A program made the position numbers and the translations under genes. Shown piece after piece: positions 19,310 to 28,975 of a stretch of DNA of 64,000 nucleotides. The notes beneath the pieces are model-generated. The model had not been told where the DNA came from. It made no database searches and saw nothing but the letters and a program-made list of their open reading frames with translations. How positions within the stretch are numbered: the first letter of the stretch is position 1; every line of letters starts with the position of its first letter. The DNA is from Terriglobia bacterium. GTDB taxonomy: Bacteria; Acidobacteriota; Terriglobia; Bryobacterales; Bryobacteraceae. The stretch lies in assembly GCA_020073265.1 (NCBI GenBank), contig JAIQFN010000035.1:1-64000 (forward strand). Reading direction: 5' to 3'.

Positions 19310-22300
19310 TTAGAACCGGAACAGCAGCGCGATGCGCAGCAGGCGCGGATTGGTTACCGTGAGCACGTTTCCACCCAAGCCGCAGTTGGTCGGCGAACCA
19401 GACCCGCAAGCCGACTTCGGCAGCAAGGCCGCAGCGTCGCCGGTGAGGGACGTCGATTCGCTCACGGCAGCATTGTTATTCAGTATGTTGAAGAGCTGCA
19501 TTTCCGGTTCGATCACGTACTTTTCTTTGAACTTGAAGCTCTTCTTGATACTGACGTCCAATTGATTGAGGCGCGGGCTAACGACGCTCCCGGGCGAAAC
19601 TAACTGGATGGTGTCCGAGGCTTGGCCCAGAACTGTTCCGGTGGGGAAAACTCTGGCTCCGGGCGTACAACCGACGCAATTCTTGGGATAAACGGTATTG
19701 GCGTTGATCGTCCAAGTGCGATTGAGGTAGCCGTCGTCGGCGACCCCGGCCGTGCTCCCCAAAGGCGAGAAGCTGCCTTGATAGCGGTTGCTATAGAAAG
19801 ACACGGAGCCCATGATTCCCCAGTGAATGGGGAGGCCGCCCTGTATCTTGAATTCATTCTGCCAGGCTGGACCGGGCACCGCGCCCAAACCAGCGATATT
19901 GATTCCGCCCGGGCCGATGAGGTTGGACGAACCAAACATGTCGCAGTAACGCAGCAAGTTGGGATCGTTAAATCGATTGCCCACCAGACTGGTGGCGCTG
20001 CCGGCGCTGGCCCCGCAACTGCGGTCCAAGTCGCGATCGATGGTCCAACCGAAGAGCGCGAAAGTTCCGCGCGGCAGGCGCGCGGTGACTTGCGCTTCGT
20101 AGCCGCTGTAAACGTTTCTCACCAGGCTTTGAGGTGCATTGGTCTGAAGCAACGCGGGAGCCCGGGCTGCCGCCGTGGCGCTCAGGCCATAAACGGGCAG
20201 TGGACTTCCGTCCAACGGGTTGGTGATATTGAACAATGTCCAGTCACTCAGAGTCTGTGCGTAGTTCACAACCAGCGTTTGCTGATATTGGGAACGGCGA
20301 TACCAGTTGAAATTAAAGGTCACGCCCTTGGCAACTTCCTGCTGGATTCCGGCGTTGTATTGCAGGTTGTAGTCGCGATGCCAGTTGGGGTCCAGACCCA
20401 CGCCGGTGCTGTTGGCCACGGTTCCGAATCCAGCCGGGCCGGCGCCCAGCGTACCGGCGCCCACGCCAGGAAGAGCTCCGGCGCCGTTGAAGCCGCCGGT
20501 GGGGAAGCAACCTGGATTCGGGGCCGGCAGGCCGTTGAAGGTAACCGGGGCGCACTGCGGAAGGTTGGCGCCAACCGCGGTCCAGGGGACCGCTACGCCG
20601 GATGCCGTGAACGGGTTGAAGTTGTTGGTGAAGCCCGTGGCATACGGCGTATTGAACTTTCCAAAGCCGGCTTTCACGGCCAGCTTATGGTTGCCGAAGA
20701 CGTCATAGACGATGCCAACTCGAGGGTCCCAGTCCTTCCAGCAGCCCATACCCTTCACGGTGTCGCAATTGACGCTGGGAGACGTGCGGGCAGGCGCGAA
20801 TCGGCCGGCCGGCGCGCTAATGGCCTGGATGTCGGACGACAGATACTCAAACCGGATTCCGTAGGTGAGCGCGATGCGCTTGAATTTCCAAGTGTCAGTG
20901 GCGAAGATCCCGATATCCTGATCCAGGTTGGGAAATTGGTAGAAGGGCGTGTTGAGGGCCACGAAACTGTTCGGAACGCCGTTCACGAACTGCATGTAAC
21001 CGTCGCCATTCTCGTTGACGCTGACGTGGTACGGTCCGAAGCTGTCCTGGATTCCGACGCGGATGGTGTGGGAACCCGTGACGTACGTGGCGGCTCCCAT
21101 AAACAAATTCCGAGTGGTTTGAAAGTGCTGGTTGCTGCGCGGGGCGAAGAAGCGCAGTAGGGTGCCCAGATCCCTGGCAGTGGTGTGCGCATACCAGCCG
21201 GCCGTACCGGGGACTTCGTCGAGGCCAGGCTGATACAAGTCGTTGTAATCCAGATGGCTCAGGGTGACGCCGATTTCGGTGATCAACCTCGGGGTGAGCG
21301 TTCCGGTCCACTTGCCTTGGACGATGTAGTACATGGGCCAGCGGTTGCGCAGGGTGGAAGTGGTGGCTGGATCCGAGGGAAGAAAGCCCTCTTGACCGCC
21401 ATCCAGGATCTCGTGGTTTTTGTACTTCCAGTTCCGAGTTTCAAAGATGCTGAACTTGTTCTTGGTATTCATCTGGTAAGTGAAGCGCGCGGAGCCGGCA
21501 TAGATGCCCCCGTCCTGAATGCCAGGCGAGCCGTCGGGATACTTGGAAGCTCCAGCCTGGGTCCAGGTGACCTGGTCTCGACCGGTTATCAGGAACCACA
21601 GCTTGTCTTTCTTGATCGCGCCACCGAAAGAACCGTCGAAGTCTTCGATTTTGACAGTGGAGCTCTGACCCGATGTCGGAGTGCAGCTCGCGGCCGACCC
21701 GGGGGGGCAGTTGCGGAGACCGATGGTTTTGTCGAGATTGCTGGCCTGCCACCAGCCGGTGCCGCCGCTGCCGCCGGCGAAAAACTCGAGATGATAGGCG
21801 TTGCCACCCTCCTTCGGAATGAGGTTGGTGAACATGCCGCCTCCGGAGACCTCAGCGGTGTTGTTATTTCCGGTATAGGTGGTCTCTTGAATGGCCTCAT
21901 TGTCGATGTATTGCTGAATCGCGTTGTCGAGGTAAGTGGTGTTGACCATCATGCCGTCGAGCGTGTAGGTATCGTGCGTCGGACCGTTCCCGTGGACCGA
22001 GATGTAGTTCTGTTCGATCTGCTGGGATCCGCCAATATCCGGCAAGTTCAAATGCGCGCCAGGAATGTAGGAGGCGATCGACTGCATATAGCGGCCGGTG
22101 GGGAGCGCGTCCATTTCGGTTCTAGTCAGGGTCTGGGGATGCGAAGCATTTTCGACGTCGACGGTCGCGACGCGAGCTTCGACGTTCACGGTTTCGCCAA
22201 CCGAGCCGACCTTCAATTCGGCGTCCACCGGCACGGCGACGTTGGCCGGCACCACGATGGTTTGCTTGACGGTATTGAAGCCCGACATGGTGACGGTTAC

Positions 22301-22540
22301 GACATAAGTTCCCGGACGGAGGTCGACGATGGCATATCGTCCTTCGGCGTTGGTCGTGACAGTGCGTTCACCCTCAATCAGGACGTCGCTGGCGGCCTGC
22401 ACCGTGGCGTTGGCCACGACGGCGCCGGACGCGTCTTTCACGACGCCGGCAATCGAACTTTGGGCTAATGCCAACGAAGGCAACAACAACAGGATCACCA
22501 GTGCGACAAAGCTGTAGCTAGCAAACTTGGCTCTAGTCAT
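19310..22540 (-). CDS. Oar-like TonB-dependent receptor
   Basis: This 1076-residue outer-membrane receptor has a signal peptide, then a carboxypeptidase-regulatory-like domain (SIAGVVKDASGAVVANATV ... GRYAIVDLRPGTYVVTVTM). A plug region follows (YISVHGNGPTHDTYTLDGMM), then a long barrel ending in LRIALLFRF. Paired cysteines (CCTP-like pattern NCPPGSAASCTP, and CDMF, CGASAG) may form disulfides in loops. It has a strong own promoter with an inverted repeat just downstream of the expected transcript start, and a good terminator, so it is a single-gene unit that is probably regulated. GAGGAG lies about 9 bases before the ATG. Confidence 0.88.
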   Translation of the reverse strand: MTRAKFASYSFVALVILLLLPSLALAQSSIAGVVKDASGAVVANATVQAASDVLIEGERTVTTNAEGRYAIVDLRPGTYVVTVTMSGFNTVKQTIVVPANVAVPVDAELKVGSVGETVNVEARVATVDVENASHPQTLTRTEMDALPTGRYMQSIASYIPGAHLNLPDIGGSQQIEQNYISVHGNGPTHDTYTLDGMMVNTTYLDNAIQQYIDNEAIQETTYTGNNNTAEVSGGGMFTNLIPKEGGNAYHLEFFAGGSGGTGWWQASNLDKTIGLRNCPPGSAASCTPTSGQSSTVKIEDFDGSFGGAIKKDKLWFLITGRDQVTWTQAGASKYPDGSPGIQDGGIYAGSARFTYQMNTKNKFSIFETRNWKYKNHEILDGGQEGFLPSDPATTSTLRNRWPMYYIVQGKWTGTLTPRLITEIGVTLSHLDYNDLYQPGLDEVPGTAGWYAHTTARDLGTLLRFFAPRSNQHFQTTRNLFMGAATYVTGSHTIRVGIQDSFGPYHVSVNENGDGYMQFVNGVPNSFVALNTPFYQFPNLDQDIGIFATDTWKFKRIALTYGIRFEYLSSDIQAISAPAGRFAPARTSPSVNCDTVKGMGCWKDWDPRVGIVYDVFGNHKLAVKAGFGKFNTPYATGFTNNFNPFTASGVAVPWTAVGANLPQCAPVTFNGLPAPNPGCFPTGGFNGAGALPGVGAGTLGAGPAGFGTVANSTGVGLDPNWHRDYNLQYNAGIQQEVAKGVTFNFNWYRRSQYQQTLVVNYAQTLSDWTLFNITNPLDGSPLPVYGLSATAAARAPALLQTNAPQSLVRNVYSGYEAQVTARLPRGTFALFGWTIDRDLDRSCGASAGSATSLVGNRFNDPNLLRYCDMFGSSNLIGPGGINIAGLGAVPGPAWQNEFKIQGGLPIHWGIMGSVSFYSNRYQGSFSPLGSTAGVADDGYLNRTWTINANTVYPKNCVGCTPGARVFPTGTVLGQASDTIQLVSPGSVVSPRLNQLDVSIKKSFKFKEKYVIEPEMQLFNILNNNAAVSESTSLTGDAAALLPKSACGSGSPTNCGLGGNVLTVTNPRLLRIALLFRF

Positions 22541-22601
22541 TTGAATGTCATCTCCTCAAGCTAGACTGTAAATTCACCCAACCCCTAAACCACCGCCGCC
22601 G

Positions 22602-22620
22602 TACACTGGCAGCTAGTGTA
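22602..22620 (-). promoter_or_regulatory. Possible operator TACACT-N7-AGTGTA
   Basis: A 6-base inverted repeat immediately downstream of the predicted transcript start of the TonB receptor gene. The half-site matches the one at the gap start (ATACACT ... AGTGTAT), though the spacing differs (7 versus 3). Confidence 0.35.
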
Positions 22621-22629
22621 TTGGGGGCA

Positions 22630-22658
22630 ATTTTATATTCTTTTGTCATACTTGTCAA
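22630..22658 (-). promoter_or_regulatory. Sigma-70 promoter of the leftward TonB receptor gene
   Basis: On the minus strand TTGACA (22658-22653) and TAAAAT (22635-22630) are separated by exactly 17 bases, a near-consensus promoter. The transcript would start near 22622, giving an ~80-base leader. Confidence 0.75.
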
Positions 22659-22760
22659 TGCGAAACTTAGCGTCTGGTACTGTGACTGTTTCGCTCGAAG
22701 AAACGGTGCTCCAAGCCCGCGAGGAGCGCTTTCCCGGGCCCGCCAGGGTAGAATTGACGC

Positions 22761-25064
22761 ATGCAGAGAGGCCGCCGATGGGTCGGAACTGCCACTGGGC
22801 TAGTGGGTTTGGCGGCTTTGGCCGGCCTGCTCTTATGCGACCAAAGACTCCAGGTTGTGCGGGCGCAGGCCCGTCCACCTGCTAACGGTTATATCGATTC
22901 AGCGGCCTGCGCGGCCTGCCATCCCAGCGTCTGGGAATCCTACCGCCGCACCGGCATGGGGCGCTCCTTCTACCGCCCGAAGCCGGACAACACGGTGGAA
23001 GACTACAGCCGGAAGAACACCTACTTCCACCTGGCGTCGGATGCGTATTTCACGATGATCGAGCGCGACGGGCGCTACTTGCAGCGCGAATATCAGCTTG
23101 GATTCGATGGCCAGCAGACGAATATTGTGGAGCAGCAGATCGATTTCGTCGTTGGTTCGGGAAATCATTCGCGAACTTACCTGCATCGAACCAGCCGCAA
23201 CACGCTGGTGGAGCTGCCGCTGGCCTGGTACGCGGAAAAGGGCGGGTACTGGGCCATGAATCCGGGATACGATCGCCCCGACCACCGTGGATTTGGGCGG
23301 CTGATCGGCTACGAGTGCATGTTCTGCCATAACGGGTACGCGGACCTCCCGCCCGGGAACCCCGATCCGGATGCGCAGCCGGTGTTTTCCAAGATCCCGG
23401 AAGGAATCGATTGCCAGAGGTGCCACGGCCCGGGGGAAAAGCATGTGCGTTTAGCACGCGACCGCGCCGCGCGCCGGGAAGATATTCGAGCCGCGATCGT
23501 GAATCCGGCGCGGCTTACACCGGAAAGACGGATGGAGGTGTGCATGCAGTGCCACCTGGAAACCACCAGCTTTTCGTTGCCGCATGCGCTGGTGCGATAT
23601 GAGCGGGGGCCATTCTCGTACCGGCCGGGCGAGCCGCTCGGGGAATTCATGCTGCACTTCGACCAGGCTCCCGGCCAGGGAGAAGACGACAAGTTCGAGA
23701 TCGCGGGCGCGGCTTACCGGCTGCGGCGATCGGCGTGCTTCCGGAAAAGCAACCGGGCGCTCGAATGTACAACCTGTCATGATCCGCATGCTACGCTGCT
23801 TCCGGCCGACGCTGCCCGGCATTACACGGCGGTTTGCCGCCAATGTCACGGGGTCGCGCTCAACCGGCTGGTCGCCTCCGGCCAGCATTCCCGCTCCAGC
23901 GACTGCGTGGGCTGCCACATGCCCAAGCGCCGCACCGACGACGTGGTGCATGTCGTCATGACGGACCACTACATCCAGCGGCGGAAACCGGCGCGGGATC
24001 TGCTGGCGGAGATGGCCGAGCGTCAACCGGCCGAGGGATCCGGCTACCGCGGCGAGGTGGTGTTGTACTATCCGGCGTCGCCGCCGAAGCCCGAAGACGA
24101 GCTGTATCTGGCCATCGCGCAGGTTCGCGACGGCAGCAACCTGGGCGCCGGAATCGCGCGGCTGTCCGCGGCCATCGAGAGGTATCATCCCGAGCGGGCC
24201 GAGTATTCCTTGCAATTGGCCGATGCCTTGCGCAGCAGCGGCAAATTCGAGCAGGCTGTTCCGCTGTATGAGGAGTCGCTGCGGCGCAGGCCCGACTCGC
24301 TGGCAAACGTAGAGAAACTGGCTCTGTGTTTCCTGACGCTACATCAGCAGACCCGCGCCGTCGAGATCCTGCGGAGCGGATTGGATCGCGCCCCGGGCGA
24401 CGCCGGCGGCTGGCACATGCTGGGCTTCGCGGATGTCGAGGCCGGCAAAACGGCGGACGGCCTGGCGGCGTTCCAGAAGGCCATCGAGCTGGATCCTGAG
24501 ATGCCGGAGGCCTACAACAGTCTCGGCAGCCTGTGGTTCCACATGGGAGACATGGCCAAGGCCGAGCCGGCGCTGCGGAACGCCATCCGCCTGGAACCAA
24601 ACTATGCCGAGGCCCACGACAATCTCGGCAACGTTCTCTCCGCCACGGGACATTTTGACGAGGCGCGCTATCACTTCGAGGCGGCGCTCCGCTACCGGAC
24701 CAATTATTCATCCGCGCGATACAACTATGCGGTAGCGTTGGCGCGGGCGGGCCGCTTGAACGAAGCGCAGGCTCAGATTGAAGCCGGGTTGCGCGGCGAT
24801 TCGGGATGGTCCGACGGCCACGAGTTCCTGGGAACGCTGCTGGCGGCGCAGGGGCAGCTTCGGCCGGCCATGGAACACTATCGCGAGGCGCTCCGCATCC
24901 GGCCGGACTTCAGCCGCGCGCAGCTTCACCTGGGCGAGGCGCTGGCCGATTCCGGCGATGCGGCGGGCGGTTTGCCCTATCTTCAAAAAGCCGCGGCGAG
25001 CTCGGACCCGGCGATTCGCCAGGAAGCGCGGGGTGTCATCGAGAAGCTGCAGAAGCGCCGCTGA
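22761..25064 (+). CDS. Multihaem c-type cytochrome fused to TPR repeats
   Basis: The 767-residue exported protein has a signal anchor (residues ~9-27) and then a cytochrome part with seven CXXCH haem sites: CAACH (50-54), CMFCH, CQRCH, CMQCH, CTTCH, CRQCH and CVGCH. The first and last sit in the C554/NapC-like context SAACAACHPSVWESY and SSDCVGCHMPKRRTDDVVH. From about residue 450 to the end there are roughly eight TPR units (for example AFQKAIELDPEMPEAYNSLG and ALRIRPDFSRAQLHLGEAL). This architecture is common in Acidobacteria and Planctomycetes; electron transfer with TPR-mediated docking is likely, but no substrate is known. No haem-maturation genes are nearby. Confidence 0.88.
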   Translation: MQRGRRWVGTATGLVGLAALAGLLLCDQRLQVVRAQARPPANGYIDSAACAACHPSVWESYRRTGMGRSFYRPKPDNTVEDYSRKNTYFHLASDAYFTMIERDGRYLQREYQLGFDGQQTNIVEQQIDFVVGSGNHSRTYLHRTSRNTLVELPLAWYAEKGGYWAMNPGYDRPDHRGFGRLIGYECMFCHNGYADLPPGNPDPDAQPVFSKIPEGIDCQRCHGPGEKHVRLARDRAARREDIRAAIVNPARLTPERRMEVCMQCHLETTSFSLPHALVRYERGPFSYRPGEPLGEFMLHFDQAPGQGEDDKFEIAGAAYRLRRSACFRKSNRALECTTCHDPHATLLPADAARHYTAVCRQCHGVALNRLVASGQHSRSSDCVGCHMPKRRTDDVVHVVMTDHYIQRRKPARDLLAEMAERQPAEGSGYRGEVVLYYPASPPKPEDELYLAIAQVRDGSNLGAGIARLSAAIERYHPERAEYSLQLADALRSSGKFEQAVPLYEESLRRRPDSLANVEKLALCFLTLHQQTRAVEILRSGLDRAPGDAGGWHMLGFADVEAGKTADGLAAFQKAIELDPEMPEAYNSLGSLWFHMGDMAKAEPALRNAIRLEPNYAEAHDNLGNVLSATGHFDEARYHFEAALRYRTNYSSARYNYAVALARAGRLNEAQAQIEAGLRGDSGWSDGHEFLGTLLAAQGQLRPAMEHYREALRIRPDFSRAQLHLGEALADSGDAAGGLPYLQKAAASSDPAIRQEARGVIEKLQKRR

Positions 25065-25195
25065 CCAATGCGGACCGCGGCCGGCGCGTAGACGATGGAT
25101 CATCTAGCGCAACTTCGGATCGGGCTTCAAACCCGACGTTGGCGAAGTCCATACAACCAGGCGGCGTCCCCACCCTGTTACACTGAATCGAAACC

Positions 25196-25366
25196 ATGCC
25201 GATTAGCAAGGATCTGCTGGACATTCTGGTCTGTCCGCTGTGCAAGGCGGACCTGGAGTTGAAGCCCGATCAGAGCGGTCTGAAATGCGTGCAGTGCAAG
25301 CGCGTATATCCAATCCGCGATGACATCCCCGTGATGCTCATCGACGAAGCCAAGATCGAAGAATAA
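25196..25366 (+). CDS. Trm112-family small zinc protein (UPF0434/YcaR-like)
   Basis: A 56-residue protein, MPISKDLLDILVCPLCKADL to the end DEAKIEE, with the paired CPLC and CVQC knuckles of the Trm112/YcaR family and the typical YPIRDDIPVML. Bacterial members are small accessory proteins that often sit beside lipid A export or LPS genes (ycaR by msbA/lpxK/kdsB). The msbA-like gene begins 8 bases downstream, the same arrangement. Confidence 0.92.
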   Translation: MPISKDLLDILVCPLCKADLELKPDQSGLKCVQCKRVYPIRDDIPVMLIDEAKIEE

Positions 25367-25373
25367 GCGGATC

Positions 25374-27194
25374 ATGACCCGCCTGCTGCGCTTCGTTCGT
25401 CCCTATTCGGCGCCGCTGCTGCTGTCGGTGCTGCTCATGGCGGCGGTCGGAGCGGCGCAGGGATTCATGGCGGTGCTGATCGGTCCGGTGTTCGACCGAG
25501 TGCTCAAGCCCGATTCAGCCGATTCGCCGGTGGCGCTGTTCACCATTCCCGGTTTCCACCACACCGTCAATCTGGGGGACCTGCTGCCGTCGGCGATTCA
25601 CAACATCTGGACCATGGTGGCAATCGCGATCCTGGCCACTTTCAGCGTCAAGGGCCTGTGCGACTACTTCGGCAACTACTTCGTCAACTTTGTGGGCTTC
25701 TCGGCGGTCACCGACCTGCGGCAGAGGGTCTTCGACCGCGTGCTCCGGCAGGATGCGCACTTCTTCGAAGCCAATTCCACCGGGCGCGTGATGTCGTCGA
25801 TCATGAACGACCTGGAAAAAATCCAGGTGGCCACCTCGCACATGCTGGCCGACTGGCTGCGGCAGTCCTTCTCGGTGATTTTCCTGCTGTGCGTGGTCAT
25901 CCAGAAGGACTGGAGACTGGCGGTGGCCAGCCTCACCCTGTTGCCCTTCGTGCTGGTTCCGACGCTGCGCATCGGACGGCGAATCCGGCGCACCACGCGG
26001 CGCGCGCAGGACGAGGCCGCGGAGCTGAATCAGATCCTGCAGGAAACCATCAGCGGGCACCAGGTGGTGAAATCATTCGGCGCCGAGGACATCGAGTCGA
26101 ATCGGTTCCGCCTGGCCGCCAGCCGCCTCAAGTCCAGCAATCTGCGCTACGTCGCGCAGCAGGCGCTGTCCAGCCCGCTGATCGAATTTTTCGGCGCCAT
26201 CACCATCGTCGGGTTGCTCAGCTACGCGCGCCTGCAGATCAAGAGCGGTGCGCTGACGGCCGGAGAATTCACCAGCTTCGTGATCGCGCTGCTCATGTTG
26301 TACGAGCCCGTCAAGCGGCTCACCGGCATTCACAACATCTTCCAGCAGGCCGCGGGGGCGTCGCAGAAGGTCTTCGAGTATCTGGATCGCGATCAGCAGA
26401 TTTCTGAAAAACCTGGCGCGCAGAAGCTTTCCAGATTCCAGCAATCCGTTGTTCTGGACAACGTCGGGTTTTGTTATTCCAGCGCGCCCGACGCATTCTC
26501 GCTGGAGGGGATTCAGCTGGAAGTGAACGCCGGCGAGGTGGTGGCCCTGGTGGGGCCGAGCGGCGCCGGCAAGACCACGCTGGCCAACCTGGTGCCCCGA
26601 TTCTATGACGTCACCGGCGGCGCGGTGCGAATCGACGGCAAGGATGTGCGCGATCTGCAACTGGGGTCGCTGCGCTCCAAGGTGGGCATGGTGGCGCAGG
26701 AAACGTTCCTGTTCAACGACACCGTGACCAACAACATTCGCTACGGCAAGCCAGAGGCCCGGGACGAGGAAGTGCGTGAAGCGGCGCGCAACGCGCTGGC
26801 CGAAGAATTCATCGAGCGCATGCCGCAGGGTTACGACACGGTGATCGGCGAGCGCGGGGCCAAGCTCAGCGGCGGCCAGCGGCAGCGTCTGGCTATCGCG
26901 CGGGCGTTGCTGAAGAACGCTCCCATCCTGATTCTGGACGAGGCCACTTCGCACCTGGACACGGAGTCGGAAGTGCTGGTGCAGCGCGCGCTCCAGACGC
27001 TCATGAGCAATCGCACCGTCATCGTGATTGCCCACCGGTTGTCCACCATCCGGCGCGCCGACAAGATCGTGGTGATGGATCGCGGACGCATCTCCGAGAT
27101 CGGGACGCATGAAGAACTGGTGAACCACGGCGGCATTTACCAGCGGCTGCACGAGCTGCAATTCCTGGAAGCAGATCCGCTGCTGAACTCATGA
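25374..27194 (+). CDS. msbA: MsbA-like lipid-exporting ABC transporter (fused membrane and ATPase domains)
   Basis: The 606-residue half-transporter works as a dimer in the inner membrane. It has six predicted membrane helices in the first ~320 residues. The nucleotide-binding domain has Walker [10 protein letters not shown] near 392-400, signature LSGGQRQRLAIARAL near 500 and Walker B ILILDEATSHLD. The family flips lipid A core or other lipids. The Trm112-like neighbour supports an MsbA-type role; a drug or peptide exporter is the alternative. Confidence 0.88.
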   Translation: MTRLLRFVRPYSAPLLLSVLLMAAVGAAQGFMAVLIGPVFDRVLKPDSADSPVALFTIPGFHHTVNLGDLLPSAIHNIWTMVAIAILATFSVKGLCDYFGNYFVNFVGFSAVTDLRQRVFDRVLRQDAHFFEANSTGRVMSSIMNDLEKIQVATSHMLADWLRQSFSVIFLLCVVIQKDWRLAVASLTLLPFVLVPTLRIGRRIRRTTRRAQDEAAELNQILQETISGHQVVKSFGAEDIESNRFRLAASRLKSSNLRYVAQQALSSPLIEFFGAITIVGLLSYARLQIKSGALTAGEFTSFVIALLMLYEPVKRLTGIHNIFQQAAGASQKVFEYLDRDQQISEKPGAQKLSRFQQSVVLDNVGFCYSSAPDAFSLEGIQLEVNAGEVVALVGPSGAGKTTLANLVPRFYDVTGGAVRIDGKDVRDLQLGSLRSKVGMVAQETFLFNDTVTNNIRYGKPEARDEEVREAARNALAEEFIERMPQGYDTVIGERGAKLSGGQRQRLAIARALLKNAPILILDEATSHLDTESEVLVQRALQTLMSNRTVIVIAHRLSTIRRADKIVVMDRGRISEIGTHEELVNHGGIYQRLHELQFLEADPLLNS

Positions 27195-28090
27195 GCGCGC
27201 CGATCCGCAGCATGACCGGCTTCGCCCGGGTCCACAAGTCGATGGAAAAGACCGAGATCACGGTCATCCTGAAAAGCGTGAACCATCGCGGCCTGGATCT
27301 GCACTTTCATCTGGGAGCGGACCTGGATCCGGTGGAGGCGGCCATGCGCGGCGCGATCAAGCGCGCGGTGCTGCGAGGGCACGTCGACATCCGCTGCTCG
27401 CTGGTCCAGACCGGCGACGGGGCGTCGGGAGGCTTGAACTTTCCACTGTTCCGCGCTTATCTGGAAGCTTTTCGCCAGGCGGCCGCCGAAGAAGGTGTCA
27501 ACGCCCAGCCGGACTTGAACCAGGCCTTGCAGTATCCCGGCATGTTTGGCGGCGCGGCCGAGCAGGAACCCGATCCTGAGATCGAAGGCCAAGTCCTGGC
27601 GGTGCTCGAGCAGGCGCTGGAGACTTTGAATCGATTCCGGACGCGCGAGGGCGCCGAGCTGGCCGCCTCCATTCGCGAGCAGAACCGCGCCATTCAGAAA
27701 GGCGCCGACGAGATGCAGCAGATCCGCTCGGAAGCGCTGCCGGCGTTCCAGAAGCGCCTGCAGGAGAGGCTTCGCGATTTGCTCGGCAACTCAGTTGTGG
27801 ATCCTCAGCGGCTCGCGCAGGAAGCCGCGCTGCTGGCCGACCGCAGCGACATCGGCGAGGAAATCGACCGCCTCAAGATCCACTCCCGGCAGGTCGACGA
27901 GATCCTGGATGCGGGCGGGGAAGTGGGCAAAAAACTCGATTTTCTGTTGCAGGAGATGAACCGCGAATCCAACACGATTTTGTCGAAGACCGGCGGCATC
28001 GGCGACCTGGGCCTGCGCCTCACCGACCTGGCATTGGCTTCCAAGGCCGCCATCGAAAAGATCCGCGAACAGGCGTTGAACCTGGAATGA
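27191..28090 (+). CDS. yicC: YicC-family endoribonuclease
   Basis: The 299-residue protein opens with IRSMTGFARV, the hallmark of YicC, and ends with the conserved DUF1732 region (LLADRSDIGEEIDRLKIHSRQ ... GKKLDFLLQEMNRESNTILSK ... VKVEIEKIREQ-like AAIEKIREQALNLE). YicC proteins are RNases acting on small RNAs. The gene starts on the last bases of the msbA-like gene and overlaps gmk by ATGA, the common yicC-gmk-rpoZ order. Confidence 0.95.
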   Translation: MSAPIRSMTGFARVHKSMEKTEITVILKSVNHRGLDLHFHLGADLDPVEAAMRGAIKRAVLRGHVDIRCSLVQTGDGASGGLNFPLFRAYLEAFRQAAAEEGVNAQPDLNQALQYPGMFGGAAEQEPDPEIEGQVLAVLEQALETLNRFRTREGAELAASIREQNRAIQKGADEMQQIRSEALPAFQKRLQERLRDLLGNSVVDPQRLAQEAALLADRSDIGEEIDRLKIHSRQVDEILDAGGEVGKKLDFLLQEMNRESNTILSKTGGIGDLGLRLTDLALASKAAIEKIREQALNLE

Positions 28091-28704
28091 TCTCGGTCTT
28101 CATCATCTCGGCGCCTTCCGGGTCCGGCAAGTCCACGCTGGTCCACCGGCTGCTGGCCACGGTTCCGGGGCTCACGTTTTCGATTTCCTACACCACGCGT
28201 CCGCCGCGGCCGGGGGAAACCGATGGCGTGGACTACAACTTCATCACCCGCCCGGACTTTGAGGTGCGCCTGGAGCGCGGCGAGTTCCTGGAGCACGCCG
28301 AAGTTTTCGGCAACTACTACGGGACCAACCGGGAAACGTTCGAAAGGGCCGTCCAGCAGAGCCACGACCTGGTACTCGACATCGACGTCCAGGGTGCGAG
28401 ACAATTGAAAGTAGCGATCCCGGAGGCCATCAGTATCTTTGTGCTTCCGCCGTCCCGGGAGGTTCTGGAGCAACGGCTCCGCGCCCGGTCTCAAGACAGC
28501 GAGGAAGTGATTCGCCGCCGCCTGCGAGGCGCAGCCGACGAGGTTCGGAATTATACGCAGTACGATTATGTTCTGATTAACCGGGAAATCGAGGAGTCAT
28601 CCGCGCGGCTGGCGTCCATTGTCAGGGCCGAGCGGCTGAGGAAGGCGCGCATGGAAGAGGAAGTCCGGCCCATCCTCGAAAGTTTTAGCGATTCCCAGAA
28701 TTAG
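28087..28704 (+). CDS. gmk: Guanylate kinase
   Basis: This 205-residue enzyme phosphorylates GMP to GDP. The P-loop is APSGSGKS at residues 9-16, followed by the GMP-binding part ISYTTRPPRPGETDGVDYNF and EFLEHAEVFGNYYGT, and the lid YDYVLINREIEESS. Its ATG overlaps yicC. Confidence 0.97.
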   Translation: MISVFIISAPSGSGKSTLVHRLLATVPGLTFSISYTTRPPRPGETDGVDYNFITRPDFEVRLERGEFLEHAEVFGNYYGTNRETFERAVQQSHDLVLDIDVQGARQLKVAIPEAISIFVLPPSREVLEQRLRARSQDSEEVIRRRLRGAADEVRNYTQYDYVLINREIEESSARLASIVRAERLRKARMEEEVRPILESFSDSQN

Positions 28705-28725
28705 AGATTGAGGTGCCGACAACGC

Positions 28726-28968
28726 ATGGCTGAAAGACTGAAGAACAACGCGATGTACGCCATTCCCGACGACATCGAGCAAAGCACGTACCGGTTCATT
28801 ATCGTGGCCGCCAAGCGCGCGCGGCAGTTGCAGAATGGCGCGCGTCCGTTTTTGCCCACGACATCCAAGAAGCCCACGGTGACGTCCATGGAGGAGGTTC
28901 GCCGCGGGCTGGTGAAATACTCGGACCTGTTGCGGGAACAGCCAGAGGAAGCCGTACCGCAAGAGTGA
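28726..28968 (+). CDS. rpoZ: RNA polymerase omega subunit
   Basis: The 80-residue protein reads MAERLKNNAMYAIPDDIEQS then TYRFIIVAAKRARQLQNGAR and ...TSMEEVRRGLVKYSDLL, the usual omega pattern with the conserved AKRARQL helix that latches the beta' subunit. I start at the ATG at 28726; a TTG at 28708 would add six residues. It lies 21 bases after gmk. Confidence 0.9.
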   Translation: MAERLKNNAMYAIPDDIEQSTYRFIIVAAKRARQLQNGARPFLPTTSKKPTVTSMEEVRRGLVKYSDLLREQPEEAVPQE

Positions 28969-28975
28969 CTCCCGC

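Noticed and set aside
26073-27161. Long leftward frame opposite the MsbA-like gene
   Set aside because: Composition and position are those of an antisense shadow of a strongly supported ABC transporter.
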